Shown: positions 6,421 to 13,122 of the stretch, one piece after another
How positions within the stretch are numbered: the first letter of the stretch is position 1
Layout of the letters: each line of letters starts with the position of its first letter
NCBI GenBank assembly: GCA_023245385.1
Contig: JAHFKM010000015.1
Location: forward strand, 1-13,353
DNA from: an archaeon
GTDB taxonomy: Archaea; Nanobdellota; Nanobdellia; SCGC-AAA011-G17; GW2011-AR18
DNA length: 13,353 nucleotides
Direction: 5' to 3'
Position numbers and translations under genes: made by a program
Notes under the pieces: generated by a model
What the model saw: the letters and a program-made list of their open reading frames with translations, nothing else
Database searches by the model: none
What the model was told of the DNA's origin: nothing

Positions 6421-7359
6421 TTATTTTTTAAGTAATAATTTGATCACGTCATCTTCTGAAAGGTTTTGTCGTTCTGCTTCAAAACTTAGGATGATTCTGT
6501 GACGTAAGACTGGATAAGCCATGACTTGGATGTCTTCTTTGCTGACGAATTTTCTTCCTTGTAAGAGTGCGCGTGCTTTTGAGGCGAGTATTAATCCGAT
6601 GGATGCGCGGGGTGATGCACCGTATTCGATGATGTCTTTTTTTTCTCGTGTTGCAGTAATGATTCCTAGGGCGTATTTTTTTATATCATTTGCGATGGGA
6701 ACGTCTCGTACGAGGCGGTGGAGGGAGGATAGTGTTTCTTTATCAAAGACTTTTTTGAGTTGGCTGACTGCACGGCCTTCTGTAAAGCGATTAATTATTT
6801 CTAGTTCTTCGTTTGGGTTGGGGTAGCCTATTTTTATTTTGAGTAAGAATCTGTCGCTTTGTGCTTCAGGTAGAACAAAAACTCCTGTTTGTTCGATAGG
6901 GTTCATTGTTGCTAAGACAAAAAATGGTTCTTCGAGTTTATAGGTGCTGTTTCCTGAGGTAACTTGTTTTTCTTGCATTGCTTCGAGTAGAGCAGAGTGT
7001 ACTTTTGGTGGTGCTCTGTTTATTTCATCTACTAAGACGACGTTTGCGAAGACTGGTCCTGGTTGAAATTTAAATTCTCTTTTTCCTTTGCTTTCATCGA
7101 TGATGTATGTTCCGGTAATATCGCTGGGAAGAAGATCTGGTGTTCCTTGGATTCTGCTGAAGCTGAGGTCGAGTGTATCTGAGAGGGATTTAACAAGGAG
7201 AGTTTTTGCTAGTCCTGGGTATCCTTCTACGATCGCGTGTGAGTTTGAGAGGAGTGCTACTAGGAATTGTTCGATAATATCTTCTTGTCCGACGACGACT
7301 TTTCCTACTTCTTCATAAAGAGCGCGGAATTTGTGTTGAGCGTCAGTAAGCGAGACCAC
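6421..7359 (-). CDS. moxR: MoxR-family AAA+ ATPase
   Basis: A 312-residue cytosolic ATPase of the MoxR branch of AAA+ proteins, thought to remodel or mature protein complexes together with VWA-domain partners. Visible motifs in order: Walker A GYPGLAKT (46-53, with the family's Ala before the Lys), Walker B VVLVDE (107-112), sensor 1 ATMNP (N153), candidate arginine finger R170 in SDRF, and sensor 2 GASPRAS (247-253, R251). The Pfam AAA_3 core is followed by the small lid domain ending near 300. Length is typical. The start is GTG at 7359: no in-frame ATG stands nearby, and GGTGA (7367-7371), overlapping the stop of the preceding gene, is 8 bases before it. The 7-base gap implies translational coupling with the three-helix membrane protein gene upstream. 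Confidence 0.95.
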   Translation of the reverse strand: MVSLTDAQHKFRALYEEVGKVVVGQEDIIEQFLVALLSNSHAIVEGYPGLAKTLLVKSLSDTLDLSFSRIQGTPDLLPSDITGTYIIDESKGKREFKFQPGPVFANVVLVDEINRAPPKVHSALLEAMQEKQVTSGNSTYKLEEPFFVLATMNPIEQTGVFVLPEAQSDRFLLKIKIGYPNPNEELEIINRFTEGRAVSQLKKVFDKETLSSLHRLVRDVPIANDIKKYALGIITATREKKDIIEYGASPRASIGLILASKARALLQGRKFVSKEDIQVMAYPVLRHRIILSFEAERQNLSEDDVIKLLLKK

Positions 7360-7366
7360 TTTTTTT

Positions 7367-7371
7367 TCACC
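7367..7371 (-). promoter_or_regulatory. Ribosome binding site for the GTG start of moxR
   Basis: GGTGA overlaps the TGA stop of the upstream gene (7367-7369) and is followed by eight A residues and then the GTG start. It supports both the unusual GTG start and coupled translation. Confidence 0.6.
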
Positions 7372-8155
7372 TTGAAATTTGTTGGAAATAGCTTTTTATA
7401 ACTTTTGAATTTTGTTTTGGGAGGCGTTCATTGGAAGCAATGTCATAACTGGTATATATCTCTTTGGGGTATGCTTGGGGAGAAAAATCTTTTTTTTCTG
7501 CGTCTTTGATTTCTTCGAGGTTTACTTCGCTTTGGAGGGGGTTGAGTTGGAGAATGATTTCTTTTTTTCCGAGGAGGGCGAGGGATTTGTTTCCGAGGAT
7601 GGTGCTGAGATTTCCTTCAGAAATGTGAGTGTCGGTGGTAGGAATGTCTTGTCCTGCGATGCGTTCTTTAATTTCAGTGAGTGGTGCTTGTGCTTTTTTT
7701 GCGAAGTTTGGAAGGTCTAAGCCGACATTGAGGTAGGAGATGGTGATTGTTAAGAAAGCGAGTGTTAAGAGTAAGACTGCTTTGATAGTGAGGTCTTTGA
7801 AGTCGATGAATTTTGAAGTTTCTACTTTGCGCATGTCTTTGATGACTTCTTGTTGGAGTAGTGTGACGATTTCGTTTTCTTTGTCGAGGTTGTCTGCTGC
7901 TGTGCGAAGTTTTTCTTGGAGTTCTGGTGTGTGTTGTTCTGTTTTGAGGTATTTGTTTTCTTGGGTTTTTTTGTAGCCGTAAACGAAGAAGTAGATGAGT
8001 GTGGGAAGAGAAGCGTAAGTCCAGGGTATTTTAACAAGTAAGAGTAAGAATGCGGAGAAGAGGAAGGTGAATGTGCTTGTGTAGAGGTGTGTGATGAGGT
8101 CGATGGAGGTGATTGCTCGTTCTAGTTCTTTGAGTGCTTCTTGGATGGGTTTCAT
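7367..8155 (-). CDS. Three-helix membrane protein of the MoxR operon, function unknown
   Basis: A 262-residue protein with an amphipathic N-terminal helix (KPIQEALKELERAIT), two closely spaced membrane helices at about 26-42 and 46-61, a charged segment (62-122) containing LRTAADN and an acidic-basic helix, a third membrane helix (about 126-144), and a polar C-terminal 115 residues rich in Lys, Glu, Ser and Asn. The segment from KYLKTEQ through KVETSKFID looks like a conserved archaeal MoxR-neighbour domain (I recall DUF7502 in haloarchaea), but this is from memory and unverified. Of two possible starts, ATG 8155 forms the classic ATGA overlap with the upstream stop and has AGAAGG about 6 bases before it; ATG 8161 abuts that site and is less likely. 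It is translationally coupled to moxR. Likely role: membrane subunit or anchor for the MoxR complex (inference). Confidence 0.85.
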   Translation of the reverse strand: MKPIQEALKELERAITSIDLITHLYTSTFTFLFSAFLLLLVKIPWTYASLPTLIYFFVYGYKKTQENKYLKTEQHTPELQEKLRTAADNLDKENEIVTLLQQEVIKDMRKVETSKFIDFKDLTIKAVLLLTLAFLTITISYLNVGLDLPNFAKKAQAPLTEIKERIAGQDIPTTDTHISEGNLSTILGNKSLALLGKKEIILQLNPLQSEVNLEEIKDAEKKDFSPQAYPKEIYTSYDIASNERLPKQNSKVIKSYFQQISR

Positions 8156-8640
8156 GTGCATCCTTCTGATTTAAGTCTGTTGATCTCTGCTTGTTGTGAA
8201 TCTAGTTGGTCGAGTTTTGATCTGATGCTGTCTTTGAGACTTTTTATTTGGTCTTGGAAGTCTCCGTTTTCTTTGAGTGTTTGTGCGAGTTGTCTTTTTG
8301 TGTCGAGGAGTTGTTTGTCAAGTTGTGTTTTTTCATCTGCGAGTTCGTCTCGTTCTGTGATTGTTTTTTTGTGGGTGTCTTTGAGTCCTGTGAATTGTGT
8401 GCTGAGGTCTTGTTCACGTTGGGCTTTGAGTTGGAGTTCTTCTTCTGTTTGGTTGATGGCGGTTTTTGTTTGGGTGAGTTCGTTGAATGTTTGGTTGAGG
8501 AGTTGTACTTTGTTTTGGTATTCTGTGTTGATGTTTTTGAAGTTTTCTTGGTAGAGAATGGTGAGTGTGACTATTCCTAAGGCGATGAGAAGTAAAAGGA
8601 AGAGGAGTTTGGTGTTGGCGTTTTTTTGGATAAAGTCCAT
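8152..8640 (-). CDS. Membrane-anchored coiled-coil protein of the MoxR operon, function unknown
   Basis: This 162-residue protein has a basic N-terminus (MDFIQKNANTK), one membrane helix at about 11-30, and a continuous polar helix from about 35 to 158 rich in Gln, Glu, Lys, Thr and Leu with heptad-like leucines (for example LNQTFNELTQT, LDSQQAEINRL). No Pro or Gly breaks most of it, so a long parallel coiled coil is expected. The positive-inside rule puts the coiled coil outside the membrane, although a signal anchor in the other sense is possible. The only cysteine is the second-last residue (C161). The gene starts 18 bases after the large VWA gene, with no clear ribosome binding site, and overlaps the next gene by four bases (ATGA). 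I recognise no family; low-complexity coiled coils make similarity searches unreliable. Confidence 0.85.
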   Translation of the reverse strand: MDFIQKNANTKLLFLLLLIALGIVTLTILYQENFKNINTEYQNKVQLLNQTFNELTQTKTAINQTEEELQLKAQREQDLSTQFTGLKDTHKKTITERDELADEKTQLDKQLLDTKRQLAQTLKENGDFQDQIKSLKDSIRSKLDQLDSQQAEINRLKSEGCT

Positions 8641-8658
8641 GGTGTTTTTTTATTTTTC

Positions 8659-11040
8659 TTACTTATAAAAATTTCTGATGATTCTTCTTGTGCTGACTTC
8701 GAGTAAAAAGAGTCCGAGTGCGAGGAGTGTGAAGATCCAGGAGTAAGAGTGTTTTTCTAGGATTTGTCTGTGTGAGCGTGCGCGGACATAGTCTACGATT
8801 TGATTGATTTGATCTTTGTTGAACATTTTTCCTCCTGTGTTTTGGACGATTTTTTCGAGGTCTGGATTTTGTCCGATGTTTTGGTATTCTAGAGGATAAT
8901 TAACTGCGTAGTCTGTTTGTGCTAGTGTTTGAAATCCTGTTTCTTTTGCGTAGATGCTTCCTTTCCAGAAGTTTTCGTCTGTTTTGATGAAGGTGATTCC
9001 TGGGAGTGTTGGTTCTTGGGGGTTTTTAATGATGAGTTCTATGTCTTGTCCTATTCTTCCGTCTGGGATTTGAATAAAGGTGGGGTTTTTTCGTTCTGGG
9101 TCTCCGATGAGCCAGTTTGTTGTTCTAGTATAAATGTGTGAGTTATCTTTGTTGAGAAGTTCTGGTGCGTAGAGTGTTCCGTCATCTGTGGAAAGTGAGG
9201 CTGTTCTTCCGAGTCCGAATCTTCCTACGGTGAGGAGAGGATCTCCGACGTCTGTGCTTGCAATGAGTTTTCCTGAGTTTTTAGGTGCGACGACGTTGAA
9301 GCCATAGATATTTCCTTTTGGTGTGAGTCCTTGGCTGATAAAGTGTTTTTCATCGACGAAGACGTAAGGCATTGCTCTTCGTGATCCGCTGCTTTCTGTA
9401 TCTCCGAAGAGAATTTTAAGTCTGTCTTTTGATTCTGGTTCGTAGAATGCGCCGTTGGAGATTTCTGCGTAGTGTTTCATGAGTTCTTCGTTTGTTCCTG
9501 CTCCTACTCCGACAATGTAGAGTCTGATTCCTTGGCTGCTTGCGAGTCTGACTGCGTCTTCTGCTTGTTCTTCGTTTTGTGTTTTTCCGTCTGTGATGAG
9601 GATAATATTTTTACTTCCTTTTTGGTTTTGGAGCATTTCTTCTGCTTTGAGAAGTCCTACACCAATGGAAGTTCCTCCTGAGTCTGTGAGGCGTGCGATA
9701 TTTTCTTCAAGGTCTGTATGTTCGACAAGGGGTTTCATATCTCCGACAATGTATGCTTCTGTGTTGAATGCGACAACGCCTACTTTGTGGATGAGGCTGA
9801 GGTCTTTGAGTACAGCGATAATTAAAGCTTTTTCTACGTCTACTGCTTTGTTTTCTCCGAAGTTTGATCCTGTGCTTCCTGAGATGTCTACGACGAGAAC
9901 GATAGTTATTTCTCCTTTTTTCTTTCCTGGTTGGGAAACGAAGACGGGGAGGAGTTGTTCTATGCGTGATCCTTTGTATCCTCCGAGGTCATAGGAGTTT
10001 TCTCCTCCGACAACAAAGAGTCCGTTTCCTTCGAGGACAAAGTTTGTGAGTTGTTCGATGGAGGAGTCAAGGAGTGTTGCTGGGATGTCGTTGATGATGA
10101 GTGTGGTGTAGGGGGAGAGGTCTGCGGGAAGAGTGGATCCTGTGGTAAGTTCGTAGACTGGTTTGTAAAGTGTTTCTAGGTTGTTTGGATTTTTGCTGAG
10201 GAGGAAGACTTTTGGTTTTGCTACAACTTTAACTGTTTTAAAATATTGATTATTAAAAGAAAAAAAGTCTTTGTTGGTGATTGTTGCGGTGATATGGTGA
10301 TATCCGTCTGTGAAAATTTTTTTGATTGTTATTTCTGATGCGTTTGTTTGTTGTGAGTAGACTTCTTCTCCGTCGATGCGCACGGTGAGGGGGACTGTTT
10401 GGGGGTTTGTTTTTGAGAGAGAAATTGTAAAAGTGTTTTCTGTGTTTGCGGTAACTTTTTCTGGTCCAAGAATGCTGACTGCTGCGTCGTAGTGTTCGGC
10501 TTCGAGAGAAAGCGCGTTGATGGTGACATTGATGCTCGATGCGTAGAGGGCTGTGTCTCCGAGTGCTGTTCCTTCGTTTGCGTAGCCGTCTGTGAAGAGA
10601 AGAATGTTATCATCTTTTTTTATAAGATGAAGGAGGTCTTGTCCGAGCGTTGAATGTTCTTCTTTGCCTATGCTTGCGATTTCTACTGGGATTTGGTCTT
10701 CGAGTTTGTTTTTGAGCTCTTCTGTGATTGTTTGTGAGAAGACGCGCATGGAGCTTGAGTTATCAATGGCGAGTGTTACTTTTGGTGTTCCTGGGATGGT
10801 GGTTGTTATTTCTTTGAAGGGGGAGGCGAATGCGATAAGGAGGAGTGTGAAGATGAGTGCGCGTGTGATAAAAATAAAAATTTTGAGTTTTTTTCTTTGG
10901 TTTTTTTCTTCTGAAGTTTCATCTTTGAAGTGGATAAAATCTTTAAAGATAAAGTATGTTAAGAGGAGGATGAGAGGAAAAAGAAGAAGAAGGAAGAATG
11001 GATGGTCGAAGTGGGTGAAGAGGTAGGTGATAAAGGTCAT
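8659..11040 (-). CDS. Large membrane-anchored protein with two VWA domains and a GATase-like domain (BatA/BatB-like)
   Basis: A 793-residue protein related to BatA/BatB-type membrane proteins of MoxR operons. Two N-terminal membrane helices (about 14-32 and 54-73) are followed by a VWA-like domain with MIDAS DNSSS (D93, S95, S97), a beta-rich linker (about 185-270), a class I glutamine-amidotransferase-like domain without an evident catalytic triad (about 275-370, with LFVVGGENSYDLGGYKG), a second complete VWA domain (about 378-545, MIDAS DISGS at D385, S387, S389, T457, and ITDG with D484), a further domain, and a C-terminal membrane helix (about 768-783). Topology therefore places the domains on the outside between anchors. 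The start overlaps the preceding stop by one base (TAATG) and has AGGTGA 6 bases upstream. It probably binds metal and partner proteins at the membrane; exact substrate unknown. Confidence 0.92.
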   Translation of the reverse strand: MTFITYLFTHFDHPFFLLLLFPLILLLTYFIFKDFIHFKDETSEEKNQRKKLKIFIFITRALIFTLLLIAFASPFKEITTTIPGTPKVTLAIDNSSSMRVFSQTITEELKNKLEDQIPVEIASIGKEEHSTLGQDLLHLIKKDDNILLFTDGYANEGTALGDTALYASSINVTINALSLEAEHYDAAVSILGPEKVTANTENTFTISLSKTNPQTVPLTVRIDGEEVYSQQTNASEITIKKIFTDGYHHITATITNKDFFSFNNQYFKTVKVVAKPKVFLLSKNPNNLETLYKPVYELTTGSTLPADLSPYTTLIINDIPATLLDSSIEQLTNFVLEGNGLFVVGGENSYDLGGYKGSRIEQLLPVFVSQPGKKKGEITIVLVVDISGSTGSNFGENKAVDVEKALIIAVLKDLSLIHKVGVVAFNTEAYIVGDMKPLVEHTDLEENIARLTDSGGTSIGVGLLKAEEMLQNQKGSKNIILITDGKTQNEEQAEDAVRLASSQGIRLYIVGVGAGTNEELMKHYAEISNGAFYEPESKDRLKILFGDTESSGSRRAMPYVFVDEKHFISQGLTPKGNIYGFNVVAPKNSGKLIASTDVGDPLLTVGRFGLGRTASLSTDDGTLYAPELLNKDNSHIYTRTTNWLIGDPERKNPTFIQIPDGRIGQDIELIIKNPQEPTLPGITFIKTDENFWKGSIYAKETGFQTLAQTDYAVNYPLEYQNIGQNPDLEKIVQNTGGKMFNKDQINQIVDYVRARSHRQILEKHSYSWIFTLLALGLFLLEVSTRRIIRNFYK

Positions 11041-12806
11041 TAAATTTCACCTCTTGTTTTTGTGTAGGAGAGTTCTAAGATGATAAAGAGTGTTGCTAGG
11101 AAGAGGATGAGGAGAAAGAGTTTTGATTTGACTTCTTCTTTGACTGTTTGAAGTGTGTATCCTTCTGCTTTTTTTCCTGTAATTTCTTGGGGATTGATGT
11201 CTGATTCTTCTTCGTTTAGGAGGTTGACTGCGATTGTTTGTTTTCCAACATGGAGGACTCCTGTATGTTCTAGTTGAATGAATGTTCCGTCTGTTGCTTG
11301 GATGCTTGTTCCTGTTTTGAGATTGATGTCTTCAAGTTCTGGTGTTGAGCTGAGAAATTTGAGGAGTTTTGTCCAGAAGAGGGGGTAGGAAGGGCTGAGT
11401 TGGAAGGAGTTTCCTTTTTCCAGAAGACCATAATAAACAATGATTCCTTTTCCTCGTTCTTGGATGGAGAGAAGAGGATCTTTTTCTATTGAGGCGAGAG
11501 TAAGCGAGTGTTCTTTATCTACAATGAAGTGTTGTCCTGCTGTTCCGAAGTCGATGTCTTTGGTAAATTTATTAACTTGGTCAATAGTAATTGTTCCTGA
11601 GGAGCTGCTGATGTTTAAAATTTTTACAGGGAGTAATCCTTTGTAATCAATCTTATCGCTGTCTTTTTGTGCATGGATGATAAGGCTTGCTCCTTGTTCT
11701 ACTTTTTGGGCGAGTTCTTCAAAGGTTCCGGAGAGGAGAAGATCTTTGTTGATGTTGTGGATGATGTAGATGTCATAATTTTCTTTTGGGATGATTGGTG
11801 GTTCTGCGATAGCTAAGTTAACTCCGTCGAGAGATTTTACTGCTGCTTCTACGAATTTAGATTTGTTGTTGGTGATTAAGAGGATGCGGAGTCCTTTGAG
11901 TGTGGGTTTGCTGACAAAAATTTTGTTGTCTAATGGAAAATCATCTTTGTTATCAAGGATGATTTCTGTGAGTTCTTCTTGTGGGGTGAGGAGTGCTGTG
12001 TCTATACTTTGTGCTTTGAGTGTGAGTGTTTGTTCTTGTCCGTTTGCTTTGAGTGTGACTTTTTCTTCTTGAGAGTTGTAATTTTTAATGTATATGGTAA
12101 TTGCATCTTCTGCTGGGACGAGTTTGATGATGCCGATATTTTTTCTTTGTCCTGTACTTGTGCTAATAAAATCTACTGCTATATTTTTGCTGAGAAGAAC
12201 GTTTTTTGCTGTTTCTGGGTTCATACTTTTGGTGTTGATGAAGTCGCTTAAGACAATGACTCTTCCTTTTTTATCTTTGAGGAGTTCTCCTGCGAGTAAG
12301 ATTGCTTCTCCGATGCTTGATTCTTCGTCTGTTGCTGTTAGTCGTGTGAGGTATCGTTTGAGTTCTGAGTTGTCTGCGTGTTGGAGTGCGACGAGTGGTG
12401 TTGCTTTTGCGAGGACGAGTGTTGTTTGTTCTCCTGCGAGTTCTAAAAGTTTTTTCTTTGCGATGTCTAATCTTATTTGTTGGTTTTCTAAGACTTGGCT
12501 GCTTGCGGAAACATCAAGAACATAAACTGTGTTTGCTGAGGAGATTTCTTTTTGGTGTGAAAAGTAGGGTTGTGTTGCTGCGAAAGCTAAGAGGAGGAGG
12601 GTAAGGAGTTGGAGGAGGAAGAGGATATCTCGTTGAAAGTGTCTGAAGAAATTATCTTTTTTGCTGAGTCTGCTTTTTTTAATGAAGAACATTAAGCTGG
12701 GGATTGCTTGTTTGATTGGTCGTGGTTTAATTAAATAAATAATGATCAAAGGAATGAGAGCTGCGAAAGCTGAGAATGCGAGGGTGTTTTCAAAGCCAAG
12801 AGTCAT
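11040..12806 (-). CDS. BatA-like membrane protein with N-terminal BatA domain and VWA-like domain
   Basis: First gene of the minus-strand operon, 588 residues. The N-terminus matches the BatA / aerotolerance-regulator N-terminal family (PF07584): helix at about 8-25, the IPSLMFFIKKSR stretch (35-46), a second helix (60-78) ending in AFAATQP. A VWA-like domain follows with MIDAS VLDVSAS (D98, S100, S102) and IVLSDFI (184-190). The middle (about 310-450) has alternating strands (RILLITNN, DIYIIHNI, ASLIIHAQ) resembling the GATase-like domain seen in such proteins. A last membrane helix (about 561-579) precedes a short basic tail. The TATA box at 12829-12836 gives a leaderless start at 12806. 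Partial resemblance in plan to the downstream 793-residue protein suggests an old duplication (inference). Role: membrane partner of MoxR. Confidence 0.92.
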   Translation of the reverse strand: MTLGFENTLAFSAFAALIPLIIIYLIKPRPIKQAIPSLMFFIKKSRLSKKDNFFRHFQRDILFLLQLLTLLLLAFAATQPYFSHQKEISSANTVYVLDVSASSQVLENQQIRLDIAKKKLLELAGEQTTLVLAKATPLVALQHADNSELKRYLTRLTATDEESSIGEAILLAGELLKDKKGRVIVLSDFINTKSMNPETAKNVLLSKNIAVDFISTSTGQRKNIGIIKLVPAEDAITIYIKNYNSQEEKVTLKANGQEQTLTLKAQSIDTALLTPQEELTEIILDNKDDFPLDNKIFVSKPTLKGLRILLITNNKSKFVEAAVKSLDGVNLAIAEPPIIPKENYDIYIIHNINKDLLLSGTFEELAQKVEQGASLIIHAQKDSDKIDYKGLLPVKILNISSSSGTITIDQVNKFTKDIDFGTAGQHFIVDKEHSLTLASIEKDPLLSIQERGKGIIVYYGLLEKGNSFQLSPSYPLFWTKLLKFLSSTPELEDINLKTGTSIQATDGTFIQLEHTGVLHVGKQTIAVNLLNEEESDINPQEITGKKAEGYTLQTVKEEVKSKLFLLILFLATLFIILELSYTKTRGEI

Positions 12807-12828
12807 GAAGGTTTTTTATTTTCTTGAA

Positions 12829-12836
12829 TTTTTAAA
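12829..12836 (-). promoter_or_regulatory. TATA box of the BatA-VWA-MoxR operon
   Basis: On the minus strand TTTAAAAA lies at -30 to -23 from the ATG at 12806, the same spacing as for the other leaderless genes. The TTTAAA core is palindromic, so it could also serve plus-strand transcription starting near 12859-12861. Confidence 0.6.
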
Positions 12837-12848
12837 GGTTTAGAATTC

Positions 12849-12996
12849 AAAAAGGGGCTAGTGAAACTATTCTTGTCTCGGCTATCCCAATCGCAGGAAG
12901 CTGCTGGGCATTAAACCAACACGGGAATTAAAGCTAGAATAGTGCAAGAATTAGAAAAGAATCCTATTCTCATTGGGTATGCAATTTTTTGAATAG
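12849..12996. ncRNA. Candidate structured non-coding RNA region, strand uncertain
   Basis: This gene-free stretch is less AT-rich in its middle than the spacers here and holds nested inverted repeats. ACTATTCT (12866-12873) pairs with AGAATAGT (12936-12943). Inside them CCCA-atc-GCAG-gaag-CTGC-TGGG (12886-12908) folds into an 8-bp hairpin with a 3-base bulge. CTATTCT recurs at 12964-12970 and GAATAG at 12991-12996, offering competing pairings. On the plus strand a TATA-like TTTAAAGG (12831-12838) would start transcription near 12861 and a T6 run (12985-12990) could end it, giving about 130 bases. On the minus strand the region ends in CCCC followed by T5 (12849-12853). I do not recognise a riboswitch, ribozyme, box C/D, H/ACA, SRP or RNase P RNA. 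Confidence 0.3.
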
Positions 12997-13018
12997 TTCT
13001 GATTAATAGGCGTTTGTT

Positions 13019-13023
13019 AAAAA
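13019..13023 (-). terminator. T-run terminator after tRNA-Ser
   Basis: On the minus strand five T residues follow the tRNA 3' end after seven bases. Short T runs of this kind end transcription in archaea. Confidence 0.45.
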
Positions 13024-13030
13024 GTGAGAA

Positions 13031-13114
13031 CGCCGCGACCAGGATTTGAACCTGGATATCCCGAAGGAAACGAGCTCTCAAGGCTCGCGCACTGCCGAGT
13101 TATGCGATCGCGGC
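13031..13114 (-). tRNA. tRNA-Ser(TGA)
   Basis: An 84-base class II tRNA read on the minus strand. The acceptor stem pairs GCCGCGA (13108-13114) with TCGCGGC (13032-13038), with discriminator G at 13031, as expected for serine. The anticodon stem is CGAGC/GCTCG around the loop CTTGAGA, giving anticodon TGA, which reads UCA codons. A long variable arm (TCC-TTCG-GGA) and T arm CCAGG-TTCAAAT-CCTGG follow. The 3' CCA is not encoded and must be added by the CCA-adding enzyme. No intron is seen at the anticodon loop. Confidence 0.95.
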
Positions 13115-13122
13115 GTAAAATT

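Noticed and set aside
7412..8580. Several plus-strand open frames opposite the minus-strand MoxR operon
   Set aside because: They are rich in Cys, Trp, Phe and Ser, as expected from reading the antisense of Lys/Gln/Thr-rich genes in a G/T-rich strand; none has a promoter or ribosome site.
12861..12990. Known RNA classes for the structured region (hammerhead, TPP or c-di-GMP riboswitch, SRP RNA, 5S rRNA)
   Set aside because: GAAAC occurs at 12863-12867 but no CTGATGA core; none of the conserved words of the other classes is present.
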